The notes: generated by a model not told the origin, from the sequence alone. Numbered from the stretch's first letter, positions 1 to 11,204 are shown. The stretch: 64,000 bases of DNA from Myotis daubentonii (GCF_963259705.1 NC_081840.1:101842626-101906625); one strand, 5' to 3'. A program made the numbers and translations.

Positions 1-99
1 TTGGGGGAGACCAGTCCTGCAGGGGAGGGCAGTTGTGGGGGGACCAGGCCTGCAGGGGAGGGCAGTTGGGAGGGACAAAGCCTGCAGGGGCATCTGTTT
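1..99. repeat. GACCAGGCCTGCAGGGGAGGGCAGTT-type minisatellite, edge of a Helitron
   Basis: About three units of a G-rich repeat containing GACCAGGCCTGCAGGGGAGG and AGTTGGG. It is the same repeat type that fills the HeliBats further along (35,520-36,130 and 46,620-47,220). It ends abruptly where the alpha head sequence begins, so the window starts inside a Helitron-derived block. No Helitron terminus is visible here. Confidence 0.55.
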
Positions 100-734
100 G
101 TTAGCTGATCTGCCTTAACAGTAAAGGAAGTTTTTTATGTTGAAATCAATTGAATTCTGGAATTAATTTGAATCCCCCTTCTAAAGGAGCATGGATTCAA
201 GGAATTATTTAATTCCAATAGACAGCAGGAATGCATGTTTTCTACTAAATATTTGATTCAAAAGGAAATTGCATGATCAATATGTGTATCATTGTATTTT
301 GGTGCCTATAAAATGTTTTAAAGGAATACATTCCACTGTAGTAGCAAAAAGGAGATGTGTGTAGGGTCCCAATATATTTCAGTATGATGATACAGAACAT
401 GTTAACTCAAATTTTACAGAGCAAATGAATAGTGCCTGGAATCCTATATAATAAAAGCCCAGCGATCAGAATGACCAGAGACCAGAACCACCATAGCCCC
501 TCACCAGGCTGCCCCCCCCCCCCCAGCAAGCAGTTAGGGGCAATCAGCAGGCAGGTAAGTAGTTGGGGCGATCAGGCAGGCAGGAGAGCAGTTGGGGGCG
601 ATCAGGCCAGCGGTTGAGGGCAATCAGGTAGGCAGGCGAACAACTGAGGAGATCAGGTAGGCAGGTGAGCATTTGGGGGTGATCAGGTAGGTAGGTGGGT
701 GGTTGGGGGTGATGAGGCAGGCAGGAAGAGCCCT

Positions 735-2313
735 GAAATCAATCACCTCAAAGGGGGGAGACCCAGGCAACAGCCTGCTGTTTCTGCAGGGCTGGAATGC
801 CACTCCTCCTGCTATGATGCCGGGCAGATTCTGACCCTTTCATGACTACAGGCTCTCTGCCAGGGCTTGGCCCCTTGACTGGACTCCCCAGCTTGGCCCT
901 GACTGCAGAGGAGTTGAAATACACGGACTTCCACAACATTGGGGCCATTATTGCTCCTTTGCACTTCCTGGAGGTGAAACTGGGCAAGAGGCCTAAACCT
1001 GTGAAAAGTGATCTAGATGAGGAAGAAGAGCGGAGGGAAAGGCACTGGGAAAAGAGCAAAGTGTGGCAACCCCATGCTGGAACAAGAAGAAGGAGGGGAA
1101 GGAGTTTCTGTAGCAGGAATCTGAGTGGCTGGACCTGATGAATGCAGAGCTGAAAACCCAGATGGAGGAGCTGAAGCAGGAGTGGCAGCAGCTCATTTTG
1201 ATGCTCAACTGGTATTGCCCCACCTGCATCATCAGGACAGGGTTAAGATCCCTGACTCAGAAAGCAACCCCACTGCTGGAACAGCTAGAGAAGAAGTGAC
1301 CATGGGCTGAGATGAGGAAGAGGAGGAGGAGGAGATGAGGAAAGGGAAGAGGAGAAGATGAGGAGATGAGAAGAGGAGGAGGTGATAAGGAGAGGAGGAG
1401 GAGGGGCCCAGAGGGCTCTTCTTTGCTGTGTGAAAAACTCTTCAATGAGGCTCAGCACAGCCAGCATAGGCCAGACTTTTTTTTTGAAACTCATATCAGC
1501 CACACCAGGGAAAGAAATCCAGGCTTATTAAACCCAGGACCAACCGCTAAGACCAAAGTAGTTCTGAGGGGATAGGGCGGGGCGGGGATTCTGCCTAGGG
1601 CCAGGCTTGCAGGAGGCAGGACAGAGGCTCTGGACCGGAGAGACGCCCAGCCAGGCAGCTGTGGGCACTTCTCTGGCCTCTCCGCCAGGGCACCCACCCA
1701 AAGGACCTCTGAGCTGCCAGGAAAAGCCATGAGTTGCAACCAAAATTAGGCTGAGTATGGAACTCAGAGTGAAACTACAATTTGCCTGCCCCCAGCCCTG
1801 ACCCTGACCTTGACCCTGATCCTTATGCAAGGCTGGAAAAGGGCACAGTGCAAGGCCCTGTATCCACCCACCGTGGTCCAGCTCAGTTCTGCCCAGAGTG
1901 GCAGCTGGAGTGCACCCTCGCCGGCCCTGATGGAGTTGCTGTGGGCATGAGGCATGGGTGCCCTTCCAAAGCACATACTTACTAAATGTTTACAGACTGG
2001 CTGTCCTGGCAGGGCTTTCAACTGCACATGTTTTATATACTTTCTTTTTTAAAAATATTTTTTACAAAAAAAAAAGATTTTATACAATCAATATATAAAT
2101 GGATTTCTATATTCACTTGATGTGATACAGTATAAATATGCTATGGCTTGTTCATTACGAACAGATATTCAGCAGTTATGGCCATTGCATGTAACTTCTA
2201 AGTACTGTAGTATCTGCATGTTGGGGGTGGCAGGGGTGTGGTGCAGTGCATTTCCATCCTGGTAAACCCTTCATAGTACTCAGTTCTGTATTGCTCAGTA
2301 AACACTCTTACTT
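735..2313 (+). pseudogene. JDP2: Processed pseudogene of JDP2 (Jun dimerization protein 2)
   Basis: JDP2 is a bZIP repressor that binds AP-1 and CRE sites as a dimer with Jun proteins. The coding part runs from ATGATG at 814 to TGA at 1,297-1,299, about the length expected for the 163-residue protein. Recognisable parts are TTGSLPGLGPLTGLPS, the region LHFLEVKLGKRPKPVKSDLDEEEE, the basic region (1,040-1,115) and the leucine zipper (1,120-1,300). The reading frame shifts at about 826-835, giving an early stop, and again near 1,070-1,130, and many basic-region residues are changed. It reads through the basic-region exon junctions without introns, so it comes from mRNA. A 3'UTR of about 1 kb follows, with AGTAAA near 2,300, and the tail has turned into GAAA repeats. 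It cannot encode a working protein. Confidence 0.88.
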
Positions 2314-2339
2314 GAAAGAAGAAAGAAAGAAGAAAGAAA

Positions 2340-2412
<73 letters not shown>

Positions 2413-2468
2413 AGGAGGAAGGAAGGAAGGAAGGAAGGAAGGAAGGAAGGAAGGAAGGAAGGAAGGAA

Positions 2469-2517
<49 letters not shown>

Positions 2518-2595
2518 GAAGAAAGAAAGAAAGAAAGAAAGGAAAGAGCGAAAGAGAAAAAGAGAGAAAGAAAGAAACAAAAAGAAAGAAAGTGG
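2314..2595 (+). repeat. GAAA/GGAA microsatellite derived from a poly(A) tail
   Basis: Alternating runs of GAAA and GGAA with a few AGAG interruptions. It begins right after the presumed polyadenylation region of the JDP2 retrocopy, so it probably grew from the poly(A) tail. Long open frames here (Lys/Glu or Ser/Phe repeats) are artefacts of the 4-bp repeat. Confidence 0.9.
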
Positions 2596-3059
2596 GAGGC
2601 CTAAACCACCGGCCTGGGACACTATGGCAGGTGTGTGGCCGGCCAGCAATTGGCTCACAGAGGGAGGCCAAGGCCAGCCAAGCCATCGTACCCCATGCCT
2701 GTTGGCTACAGAGGGTGGGGACCGGTGGCAGAGGAGTTGGGGGTGGGCAGCACTGCACAGATAACAAGCAATGGCTATGGTGGGGGGGGGGGGCAGCTGC
2801 CTGCAGCCTGGGGAAGGAAAGCCCCAATAGACCCTGATCTCAGACCAAGCCTAGGCACCCTACCCAAGGGGTTCTGGATTGTGAGAGGGTACAGGCGGGG
2901 CTGAGGGACGCCCTGAGTGCACAAATTTTCATGCACTGGGACTCTAGTTATAAATAAGAAGGCTAACATAAAGTTGCAAATAATACACTTTTTCTTCTTT
3001 TTTCTCTTAGCTTCTTCAGAGGACACACAGTTATATAAAAATAAGTAAAACTTTATATC

Positions 3060-3655
3060 ATAGGTGCATTCAGTACCGTCATCCCTATTTGTCTGCAGTT
3101 TTCATATGTGCAATTTCTGTTATTCATGGTCAATCAGGAATGGAATATATCAAATGGAAAATACCAACATGTGTAATACCCTTTGTAATACTTTAAGCAA
3201 TAAAACTAAAAACAAAATACCAGGGATAAATAATTCATGAATTTTAAATTATTACTATTCTGTGGAACATAGTGGATCTCATGCCATCCTCCTCTCTCCT
3301 ACCCAGGGCATGAATAATCCCTTTGTCCAGCCTATTCACTCTGATAATGCTACCTGCCCTTTTGTCACTCAGTAGCCTTCTCAGTTATCACATGGGTAAG
3401 CACTGTCATGGTATTGCAGTGCTTATGTTCAAGTAAACATGATTTTACTTCATATTGACCCAACATGCAAGAGTAGAGATGTTGGCAGTTTGGATATACC
3501 AAAGAGAAGCCAGCATTTTTATCAGAGGTAAGTTTATATAGAAAAGCTCATAATACATTTAGGGTTTGGTACAATACACAATTTCAAGCATCCATCCACT
3601 GGGGGATCTTGGAATGGATCCCTCACTGATAAGGGGGGCCTGCTGTGTAATAGTA
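3060..3655 (+). mobile_element. Tigger-type (pogo, Tc1/mariner) element, internally deleted
   Basis: The right end resembles the terminal region of Tigger3/4-like elements ('catccactgggggatcttgg', then 'gataaggggggcc' near 3,630-3,645). Around 3,440-3,510 a remnant of the transposase N-terminal coding start is visible ('gcaagagtagagatgttgg' and 'ggatataccaaagagaagcc'). The body of the transposase is missing, so this is a short non-autonomous copy. It is repeated in alpha2 (36,455-36,975) and alpha3 (47,518-48,035). The subfamily is uncertain. Confidence 0.6.
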
Positions 3656-4081
3656 GCACAGAAACAGGAAAGAAGTAAGAGAATTATATGGGATTAGCAT
3701 TTTTAGATCTCCCTGGTATTTATTTAGTATCAATCGAAAGTAGATTCTAAAAGGATCGATGTTGGTAGTTATACAACGCTGAATACAAATTTTAATAACC
3801 ATTTAATTTTACACTTTATATGGGCAAACTGTATTGTATGCCTATATAATTGCTAAAAATAGCTCTCTGAACTACAAATAGAGATTAAGGTAAGTTTAAA
3901 GCAGTGTCAGATGGAGAAAAATTAATACCTGGAATCAACAACCTCTCTCTCTGCAGATCCAATTAATACTTCAGCTTCGTTAATGTTAGGTCATAATCTT
4001 TTGATAATATATCTGATACCATTACAAAGACCCCATTTACTATTGAGATTTCTCAATAGCATGATGATTGCACGCACTTTC

Positions 4082-6444
4082 TTTTTTTATTTTTTTTAAA
4101 TTAAATCTTTATTGTTCAGATTATTACAGTTGTTTCCCTTTTTTCGCCCCATAGCTCCCCTCCACCCGGTTTCCACCCCACCATCTGCCTTACTGCCCCT
4201 GATCCTGTCCTCATCCATAGGTGTACGATTTTTGTTCAGTCTCTTCCCACACACCCCACACCCTTTCCTCTGCCCTCGAGTAGAGATAGTCCACTCCCTT
4301 TCTATGTCCCTGATTCTATTATATTCACCGGTTTATTCTGTTCATCAGATTATTTATTCACTTGATTTTTAGATTCACTTGTTGATAGATGTGCATTTGT
4401 TGTTCATAATTTCTATCTTTACCTTTTTCTTCTTCTTCCTCTTCTTAAAGGATACCTTTCAGAATTTCATATAATTCTGGTTTGGTAGTGATGAACTCCT
4501 TTAGCTTTTTCTTATCAGTGAAGTTGTTTATCTGACCTTCAATTGTGAATGATAGCTTTGCTGGATAAAGTAATCTTGGTTGTAGGTTCTTGGCATTCAT
4601 CACTTTGAATATTTCTTGCCACTCCCTTCTGGTCTGCAAAGTTTCTGTTGAGAAATCAGCTGACAGTCATATGGGTACTCCCTTGTAGGTAACTGATTGT
4701 CTTTCTTTTGCTGCTTTTAAGATTCTCTCTTTGTCTTTTGCTCTTGGCATTTTAATTATGATGTGTCTTGGTGTGGTCCTCTTTGGGTTCCTTTTGTTTG
4801 TGGTTCTCTGTGCTTCCAGGACTTGTAAATCTATTTCTTTCACCAGGCAGGGGACGTTTTCTGTCATTATTTCTTCAAATAGGTTTTCAATATCTTGATC
4901 TCTCTCTTCTTCTGGCACCCCTATAATTTGGATGTTGGTATGCTTGAAGTTGTCCCAGAGGCTCCTTACACTATCTTCATATTTTTGGATTCTTTTTTCT
5001 TTTTGTTTTTCCAGATGGGTGTTTTTTCTTCTTCGTATTTCAAATCTTTGACTTGAATCTTGCGATCCTCTAGTCTGCTGTTGGAACTCTGTATAATATT
5101 CTTTATTTCAGTCAGTGTATGCTTAATTTCTAGTTGGTCCTTTTTGATAACCTTGAAGGTCTCACTAGATTTCTTGAGGGTCTCACTAAATTTATCAGCG
5201 GTTTCTAAAAAATTCTTGAAAAACCTTAGAAGTGTGGTTTTGAACTCTATATCCAGTTGTTTGCTTTCCTCCATTTCTGTCATTTTTGATGTGTTTCTTT
5301 GTCTCCGCATTTTTTATGCTTCCCTGTGTTGATAGAGTGTCTTTCTGTGCTAGGTGTCCTATAGGGCCCAGTGGTTCAGCCTCCCCAATTACCTGAGGTG
5401 GACACTCTTGGGGCACCCCTTTTGTGGGCTTTGTGCACATTCTTGTTGCAGTTAAGCCTTGATTGTTGTAGGTATCACTGGGAGGAATTGACCTCCAAGC
5501 CAATTGGCTTTGAGAATCAGCTGTGTCTGCAGTGGGAGAACTTCTGTGCTGGAGACACCCTTCGGGGGCATGACTTGCTTCAGTGGGGCTTTGGTGCTCA
5601 CTGAGTCTGCCCCTGAGTGTGTCTTTTATGGATCTGAGGAGTTGTAATATGGATGGTCCCACTCTGACCACTGGGTACACTTGCTCTTGCATCTCTAACG
5701 AGGTGCTAATTTAGCCTCTGCCTGAGGCTACCCAGCAGGAGCTATAGAGAGATATGCAGATTCCTCTTCTTTTTTGGGGGTTTGGAGGTGCCCAGATGAG
5801 GCCCAGCTCTGAAACAATGCAGGCTGCTATGGGGCATTGGGCCATCTTTTGGAAGTTCTGGGTCTGTCTGGCCCAGCTGCAGTTTGTTAGGTAATTTTCA
5901 GATTGCAAAGGGCCAGCCTTTCATATGGAAAAGCCTCTGGACACAGCTTGGGTGGGGTGGTGTCTCAGGGGATCAACAGGGTGGAGCAAGCAGCTATGGC
6001 TGCTCCTCAGTCCTACCCTAAGAGGCCCTGTGTCTCAGTGTCCTGGTAATCTATGCAAGCACCTCTGAGAGAAAGCCACCCTCAAGATCTGCCTGATGCC
6101 AGACAGTCCAGTTTCACCCTGTATGATCTGGGTCCCCGGATACTCACCCAGAACTGGAGTCAGGGCTGTGAGGAGCTTGAGACTCCCTCCTGATTGAAAA
6201 AGAAAACTGTATCCTCAGTTGCCAGCCCTTTCCAAGTGTGCCTCCATACCTCTGCACTTTATTTCCACACCTCCTCTGAGTCTCAGTGTGCTTTTCTCTT
6301 TCCTTTTAGTTGTAAAATTTCCTCTCATCCAGTCTTCTTGTGGTTCTGGATGATGTCCGTTTTAGTCTTTTAGTTGTGTTTTTGAAGTGGTTGTGCGAGG
6401 CAGCAATTTCTGGTGTTTCCCTATGCTGCATCTTGGTTTCTCCT
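4082..6444 (-). mobile_element. HAL1-like (half-L1) retrotransposon, full length with target duplication
   Basis: Flanked by a near-perfect 16-bp target duplication (gattgcacgcactttc at 4,066-4,081; gattgcatccactttc at 6,445-6,460). The minus-strand 3' end has an A-rich tail (T-rich at 4,082-4,098), a 3'UTR (about 4,100-4,440), then one ORF1-like coding region, then about 1.1 kb of 5'UTR-like sequence. There is no ORF2. An L1 3' end plus ORF1 without reverse transcriptase in about 2.4 kb is the structure of HAL1 elements, which move in trans with L1. It sits inside the helicase region of the older Helitron. An internally deleted L1 is the alternative. Confidence 0.75.
4448..5311 (-). pseudogene. 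HAL1/L1 ORF1 (ORF1p-like RNA-binding protein), broken
   Basis: ORF1p is the trimeric nucleic-acid chaperone of L1 particles. From 5,310 downwards the frame opens with a charged coiled-coil segment (MTEMEESKQLDIEF, then a Lys/Glu-rich helix). A second piece (4,918-4,667) carries the RRM region with PEEERDQDIENLFEEIM and PRAKDKERILKAAKERQ. The third (4,639-4,445) is the C-terminal domain with QPRLLYPAKLSF and FTDKKKLKEFITTKPELYEILK. The pieces lie in order on the minus strand and are separated by frameshifts or stops, so no intact protein can be made. The coiled coil is shorter than in the L1 at 17,676-18,206. Confidence 0.75.
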
Positions 6445-6909
6445 GATTGCATCCACTTTCAATTTTAATTTATGACATGGCATTCCTGAAGGAGTAATAC
6501 TATTAATAAATTCGATGGGAAAATTTTCCTTTTCAGCATCGTCTGTGGAATCAATGGAATCATCACTCAAATATGTGTGAAAATCTGCATCGAGTATATC
6601 CAAAATTTCTTCATTTAATTTTTGAACATGCTCATTTTTTGGACAAAAAAATTGCACATTTATATATATATTTTAATATTATCTATAGATATAGTATTTC
6701 CAGAGGTAGCTTCAATATTATATCCATTACAAATCATTTCACTTCCACACTCCGCTCCGAGGGCGGGTTCCTGCCTGAAACCTCGCCCTCCAGGAAACAG
6801 CTGGGGGAGGGCGCAGCCATTTCCAAGACGACCCCTGTAGGACTGACTTCCTTCCAGTTGGTCTCAGTTCTGGCCGTACTGTTACACCCAGGGTTTTTAT
6901 ATAAGTAGA

Positions 6910-8190
6910 TACTTTGCATACTTAATTATTCTGATGTGGTGTTTTTTACTTATTACTAATGGAGAAAGACCAGAGCAGCTGATAAATATTGGCTAATGTT
7001 GCTTAGTGTTGTGATTCTCTACCTCATGTATCTTTCTTAACTAATCAACAAATGAACTTTTTTTTTTTTTCTGTTCAATATGGGTCTGCTGTGTAATAAT
7101 ACCATAACTGGGACACTCTCTGTAAAGAAGGTGTTATGGTACTTCTTGGCAGGCAGATTCATAGTGCAACCTTTTATATTTCTTCATGGGCTCAGGCATT
7201 ACTTCAAAGCAAGAAGTCTGATGTGCAGTGTCAGGACCATAAGATGTTTCCAACTACACTTGCAGGGTCCACTAGAACTGACTTCCACTCCATACATTGT
7301 TGGCCCTGAAGTCCACTTTAGTTCCTGAATCCAATTTATCCCTTCCACAATGCTAATTTCTCTTTAATAACTTTCACTCATTTTTTTTGTCACTGGACCA
7401 AATTATTGGTTGGTAATTATAGGAGAAACATTGAATCATATGAAAACTCCGGTGGAAATGGATCCAACCAGTATCCTGGTACTGCTGAAAAATTAACAAT
7501 TTCTTCCTTGCATGTCACAAGGTCTCCATGCAAAGGAACCTTACAAGGCATTTATTTCTCAATCTGATCAATGTCTTTATTCTCGTAATCATTGATATCT
7601 ATATGCATTACAGATACAAAACCTAATGGGTAATTAAAATGTTTCCTGGTGAGTCAATGCATTTCTGGCTCATGGTAAGTTTCTGTGACTGTACAGTCGG
7701 TGGTGTGGAACTTGTCAGTTAGTGAAAAAAAAATAAGTAAGCAATGAAACAAACAGTGATGTTCTATTTCATGAAGTACATCCCTACAGAAAGAGTGTGC
7801 ATTTAATGTAAGTCTGCAAGTAATTTTATGATCATAAATTCACTGGGATGATTTCAATTACCATAATAAAGAATTTATATGGAATAAGTGGTGTTTAAGG
7901 AATTATGAGACATAGCTTCTAAAATGTATATCTATTTTACTATTTCCTGGTTATTTGGTTTTGGAGATGCCACTAAAGGTCTCTGAACATCAGCATAATA
8001 TGGCTGACATATTTATTCCATCTGTTCCAATATATGTTTTCGTGAATTTGCAAAAGAAAAAAAATATTTCAATAAAATTTGATAGGGTAGATACAACCAA
8101 CACATAGGCATACTCATGGAAACATATATTCTTATGTAAATGATTTTTACATAAATGATCATATTGATGTGCTTTTAAATCGATGTTTCA
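6910..8190. other. Alpha1 sequence with no recognised gene; holds a SPIN empty site
   Basis: This stretch is collinear with 37,342-38,853 and 48,414-50,342. It holds only short, unconvincing ORFs. At 7,202-7,209 (cttcaaag) lies the undisturbed target of the hAT MITE present in alpha2 and alpha3. Around 7,940-8,035 there is weak similarity to a MIR SINE core. Confidence 0.6.
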
Positions 8191-8191
8191 G

Positions 8192-8278
8192 TAGGGGCTG
8201 ATGTAGAACGCTCAACTGATGAAAATGCAGGTGGCATAATAAAGGGACAACTGAAGACACAATCAATGGAACTGCTTG
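8192..8278 (+). other. Candidate internal exon, alpha1 copy (87 nt)
   Basis: An 87-nt block sits between a pyrimidine-poor acceptor ending TTTCAG and a donor GTAAGAAG. One frame is open throughout (2 nt + 28 codons + 1 nt) and gives GADVERSTDENAGGIIKGQ.. followed by LKTQSMELLG. The same block with the same borders occurs in alpha2 and alpha3, and a related 84-nt block occurs in all three beta modules, sharing GIIKG and intron phase. No start, stop or partner exons were identified, and I do not recognise the protein. It may be a relic of an ancestral duplicated gene. Confidence 0.4.
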
Positions 8279-8451
8279 GTAAGAAGAAGAATTTAAGAAA
8301 TAAAATATGTCGAGTTTATTCATACTCTTGGAGTTGAATTAAGTCTGAAATGTAAAGAACAAAAGTACCTGTAGGTTATTATTACATGGAGAAAAGTTTT
8401 GATGAATACCCTCCTTTAATTAATTAAATTCTTGCCTTAAGTGCAGGCATA

Positions 8452-10547
8452 TCTTGGAGATATTTTGTGTTTTGTTCCAGAGCATTAGAGTAGAGTGAAT
8501 ATCAAAAAACATAAGGTACAGGAAATTTGGCGTTTTACAAAGTGTATAAAATGATGATTACACTATGCTATAGTCTATTCTGTGTACAATAGCATTTTAT
8601 CTACAAAAGAAAATAATACATGTATTTAATTAAAAATACTTTATGGATAGAAACAGATAATAACCATCTGGAACTTCACTGAGTAGTAATTATTTTGATG
8701 ATGTAGGGTGTTACCCCAATGTTGATGGCTGCTGTTGGATGAGACTGGTGGTTGTTGAAGGCTGTGGTAGCTGTGGAAATTTCTTAAAATAACAATAAAG
8801 TTTGTCACATCAACTGACTCTTCTGCTCGTGGATGAGTTCTCTGTAGCATGCAAGGCTGTTTGATAGCATTACTAGTATACCCACAGTAGAACTTCCTTT
8901 AAAATTGGAGTAGTACTCTCAAAACCTGCCACTTCTTCATCAGCTAAGTTTAGGTAATATTCTAAAACTTTGCTGTTAATTCATCAATCTTCTCAGCACC
9001 TTTTCCAAGAGTAGATGCCGTCTCAAGAAACCACATTTAATCAGATGGCAGCAACAATTCAGACTCCAGATTTTAGGCTCCAGTTATTATTTTAATTGTG
9101 TTGATATTTCCAACACCTCACCAGTTATTTCCTTGATGGAATACTTGAAATTTTCAAAGTCATTTAGGAGGCTGTAAGTAACTTCTTTCAACTTCTGTTA
9201 CGATTGATATTTTGACCTCTCCTGTGAATCACAGGTTTTGTTAATGTCATAGATCATAGTGCACCTGAATATTTTAGAACTTACTGAATGTTTACAAACA
9301 TTTTCTGAATGTTTACAACTTACTTTGTCCAGATCCATTTGGGCCATTATTATGTGGTAGCTATAGCATATTGAAATGTGCTTCTCATATAATAAGACTT
9401 GAAATTACTCAGAATTACTCATCTTCACACATGTGCGTCAGAAGGGATGTAGTGTTGGGTTGTGTGAAACACCATTAATCTCATTGTTCTTCCCCTCAGA
9501 ACTCTGGGGTAACCAGGTGCCTTGTCAATTTGCAGCAATATATTGAAAAGATTCTCTTTTCTGAATGGTAGGTCTTAACAGTGGACCAAAATATTTAGAA
9601 AATTGTGTTATAAGGAGAAGTGCTGTCAGCTGGGCATTGTTGTTCTCATTATAGAGCACAGACAGAAGACATTGAACATAGATGTGAAGGGTCCTAGGAT
9701 TTTTAGAATGGCAAATGAGCACTGGGTTTTAAATAAACTCACCAGTTGCATGAAAACTTCATGATTTTGTCAGCCTGTTGTTTGAGACTCTGGAGGCAGT
9801 CACTGACTTTTCCTCCCTGGCTATGCTGGTTCCTATTGCTGTTTTCTTCAAAAATAAGGTTACTCTGTCACCATTGAAAACCTGTTGTGTGGTGTGGTCA
9901 CCTTCACTAAGTGTCTTAGCTAGAGCTTTTGGGTGTTTTGCTGTGGCTTCTCCGGAGCACCTGCAGCTTCCCCTGCACCTTTATACTTAAGGAGATGGCT
10001 GCTTGTTTTCAAACCTCCTGAAACAATCTCTATGAGCTTCAAAACATTTTTGGCAACCTTCATAGTATTAAAGGGAATGAGGGTTTTGTTCTGGATTTGT
10101 TTAGGCTTAGGGGAATGTCCTGGCTGGCTTGATCTTGTATCCAAACCACTAAACTGTGCTTCATGTCAGCAATAAAACTGTTTTGCTATCTTATTGTTCT
10201 TAGTTATCCCTGGTTTAACACTTTACTTTTCTTTAAGAATGTCTCTGTATTCACAGTCCAGCTTAGTGCCACCCCCATTCAGCCTGTCTCAGCATTGGCA
10301 TGCCTTGCTTACTAAACTTAATAATATCTAGCATTTGAGTTAAGCGAGAGGTATGAGATTCTTCCTTTCACTTGAGCACTTAGAAGCCAGTGTGGGGTTA
10401 TTAATCAGAAAACTTCAATATTGTGTGTCTCTGGGATTAGAGAGAGCTACAGGAAGGGAAGGAGTCAGAAATGTTCGTTGAGTACATGAGTCAGATAATG
10501 CACAGCATTTTTTGGTTAAGGTTATCATTTTATGTGGGCATGGAAAT
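8452..10547 (-). mobile_element. Tigger1 DNA transposon (pogo family), most complete copy in the window
   Basis: Plus-strand text starts 'gcaggcatatcttggagatat', the 3' terminal region of Tigger1 read in reverse. It continues through the untranslated end and the transposase gene: 'tgttgatggctgctgttgg', 'gtagcatgcaaggctgtttg', 'aagaaaccacat', 'gaatggcaaatgagcactgg' and 'cacttagaagccagtgtggg' all follow the Tigger1 order. It stops near 10,547 where an LTR intervenes. Transposase would be on the minus strand but is full of stops and indels. The same element underlies the Tigger1 pieces in all other modules. Tigger1 is an ancient placental-mammal family, consistent with the heavy decay. Confidence 0.85.
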
Positions 10548-11204
10548 CTTACCAGGGAATCAAATGTGTCTGTCATTAGTGAGAGTTAGGATTTTGGGAA
10601 ATTGCTGAAATAGATTATATGAAAGTCCAGGGGAGAATGTGATATGGTAACATTTTTTATTAGTGTGTATTTACATTACTCATGTTTTGAAGTTCCATGC
10701 TTCTTAAAACATTTCTGAAAGAGGGTTATCTGGGGTTTCAGCAGAGCCAAAAGCAAGGCCAGAGTCCAGAGCCTGCCGAATTGAAGTTCAATAGTCCATT
10801 GTGTGGAGTCCCACCTGGCCTTGAGCCATGGGGATGCAGTGGATTACTTCCCCTGCCACAGAAGAGCAAGGAACCAGGAGTACCAGAGAGAAAGGAGACA
10901 GAGTGTGCTCCTTGTTGTAAATGTTTAATATTCAGGTTTCATGTGCTTGCAGTAGACATGCCTATTCTGGCCAAGTACCTGTTCCCAAGGGTAACTGATG
11001 AGAAAGCACCCTCCCATGTCACTCAGACTTTATTGGGCATGCTTCCAAACTGCCTTTGTCCAGTAACTAACCTTACTGATCAGTGGGGAACAGAGTTGGA
11101 GAGTGTTAATTTTATCTTTTTGGCCAACCAGTATAAATGGCATGCCTATATTATCTGGTCTCTCCTTTATTATTTTCCTGTTAAATAATTCCCAGGTTAT
11201 TACA
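10548..11204 (-). mobile_element. Old ERV LTR (type LTR1), diverged copy
   Basis: Aligns along its length with the better preserved LTR at 30,513-31,164: both share 'ctgaaagagg', 'attcaggttt', 'cccattctggcca'-like text, 'cagtggggaacag' and 'atattatctggtctctc'. It interrupts the same Tigger1 as in the beta modules. A conceptual 163-codon frame on the plus strand is accidental. It is a solo LTR; no gag, pol or env is seen. Confidence 0.55.

Larger units (their letters stand above)
442..2947 (+). mobile_element. HeliBat-type Helitron containing a JDP2 retrocopy
   Basis: The 5' end is TCCTATATAATAAAAGCC directly after an A. The 3' end is CTAG at 2,944-2,947 followed by T, preceded by the hairpin GTGCAC..ATGCAC at about 2,918-2,937. 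These are the TC/CTRR ends and A^T target of Helitrons, in the version seen in vespertilionid HeliBats. 530-725 is a tandem GATCAGGCAGGCAGG-type minisatellite. 735-2,595 is a JDP2 retrocopy with a degraded purine tail, and 2,600-2,943 is the Helitron tail. No Rep/helicase is present, so it is non-autonomous. The same Helitron sits at the same place in alpha2 and alpha3 without JDP2. Confidence 0.85.
3908..6909 (-). mobile_element. Second Helitron remnant with helicase 3' coding part, split by a HAL1
   Basis: On the minus strand, 6,657-6,447 reads as the C-terminal part of a Helitron PIF1-like helicase (PKNEHVQKLNEEILDIL, then EFINSITPSGMP, then KLKLKV). The frame resumes beyond the HAL1 at 4,065-3,908 with IMLLRNLNSKWGLCNG and IIKRL, then a stop codon where the family has coding sequence. 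The 5' side ends at 6,909 with TC next to an A. That point coincides with the break in homology to alpha2 and alpha3, which continue 'tactttgcata'. No CTRR end is seen on the left, and about 130 bp of alpha sequence is missing there, so the 3' part was lost by deletion. The copy is dead: helicase fragment only, no Rep domain, stops present. Confidence 0.75.
100..8780. repeat. Segmental duplication module alpha, copy 1 (diverged)
   Basis: This block aligns collinearly with 35,127-39,430 and 46,190-50,920. Shared landmarks are the head sequence with 'ctaaaggagcatggattcaa', the HeliBat, a small Tigger-type element, a stretch with 'gacactctctgtaaag', the exon-like block and the first part of a Tigger1. 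Copy 1 has many more substitutions against copies 2 and 3 than those have against each other. It carries private insertions (JDP2 retrocopy, second Helitron, HAL1) and lacks the MITE and the L1 found in the other two. 100-441 and 6,910-8,190 otherwise hold no recognisable gene. Confidence 0.85.

Noticed and set aside
2246..2827. Long Lys/Glu/Arg- or Ser/Phe/Leu-rich open frames over the purine tracts (also 34,394-35,157 and 45,545-46,346)
   Set aside because: A 4-bp repeat without stop codons is open in several frames on both strands; there is no other coding evidence.
10697..11188. 163-codon plus-strand frame
   Set aside because: It falls on the antisense strand of a decayed LTR that aligns with 30,513-31,164, where the frame is not kept.
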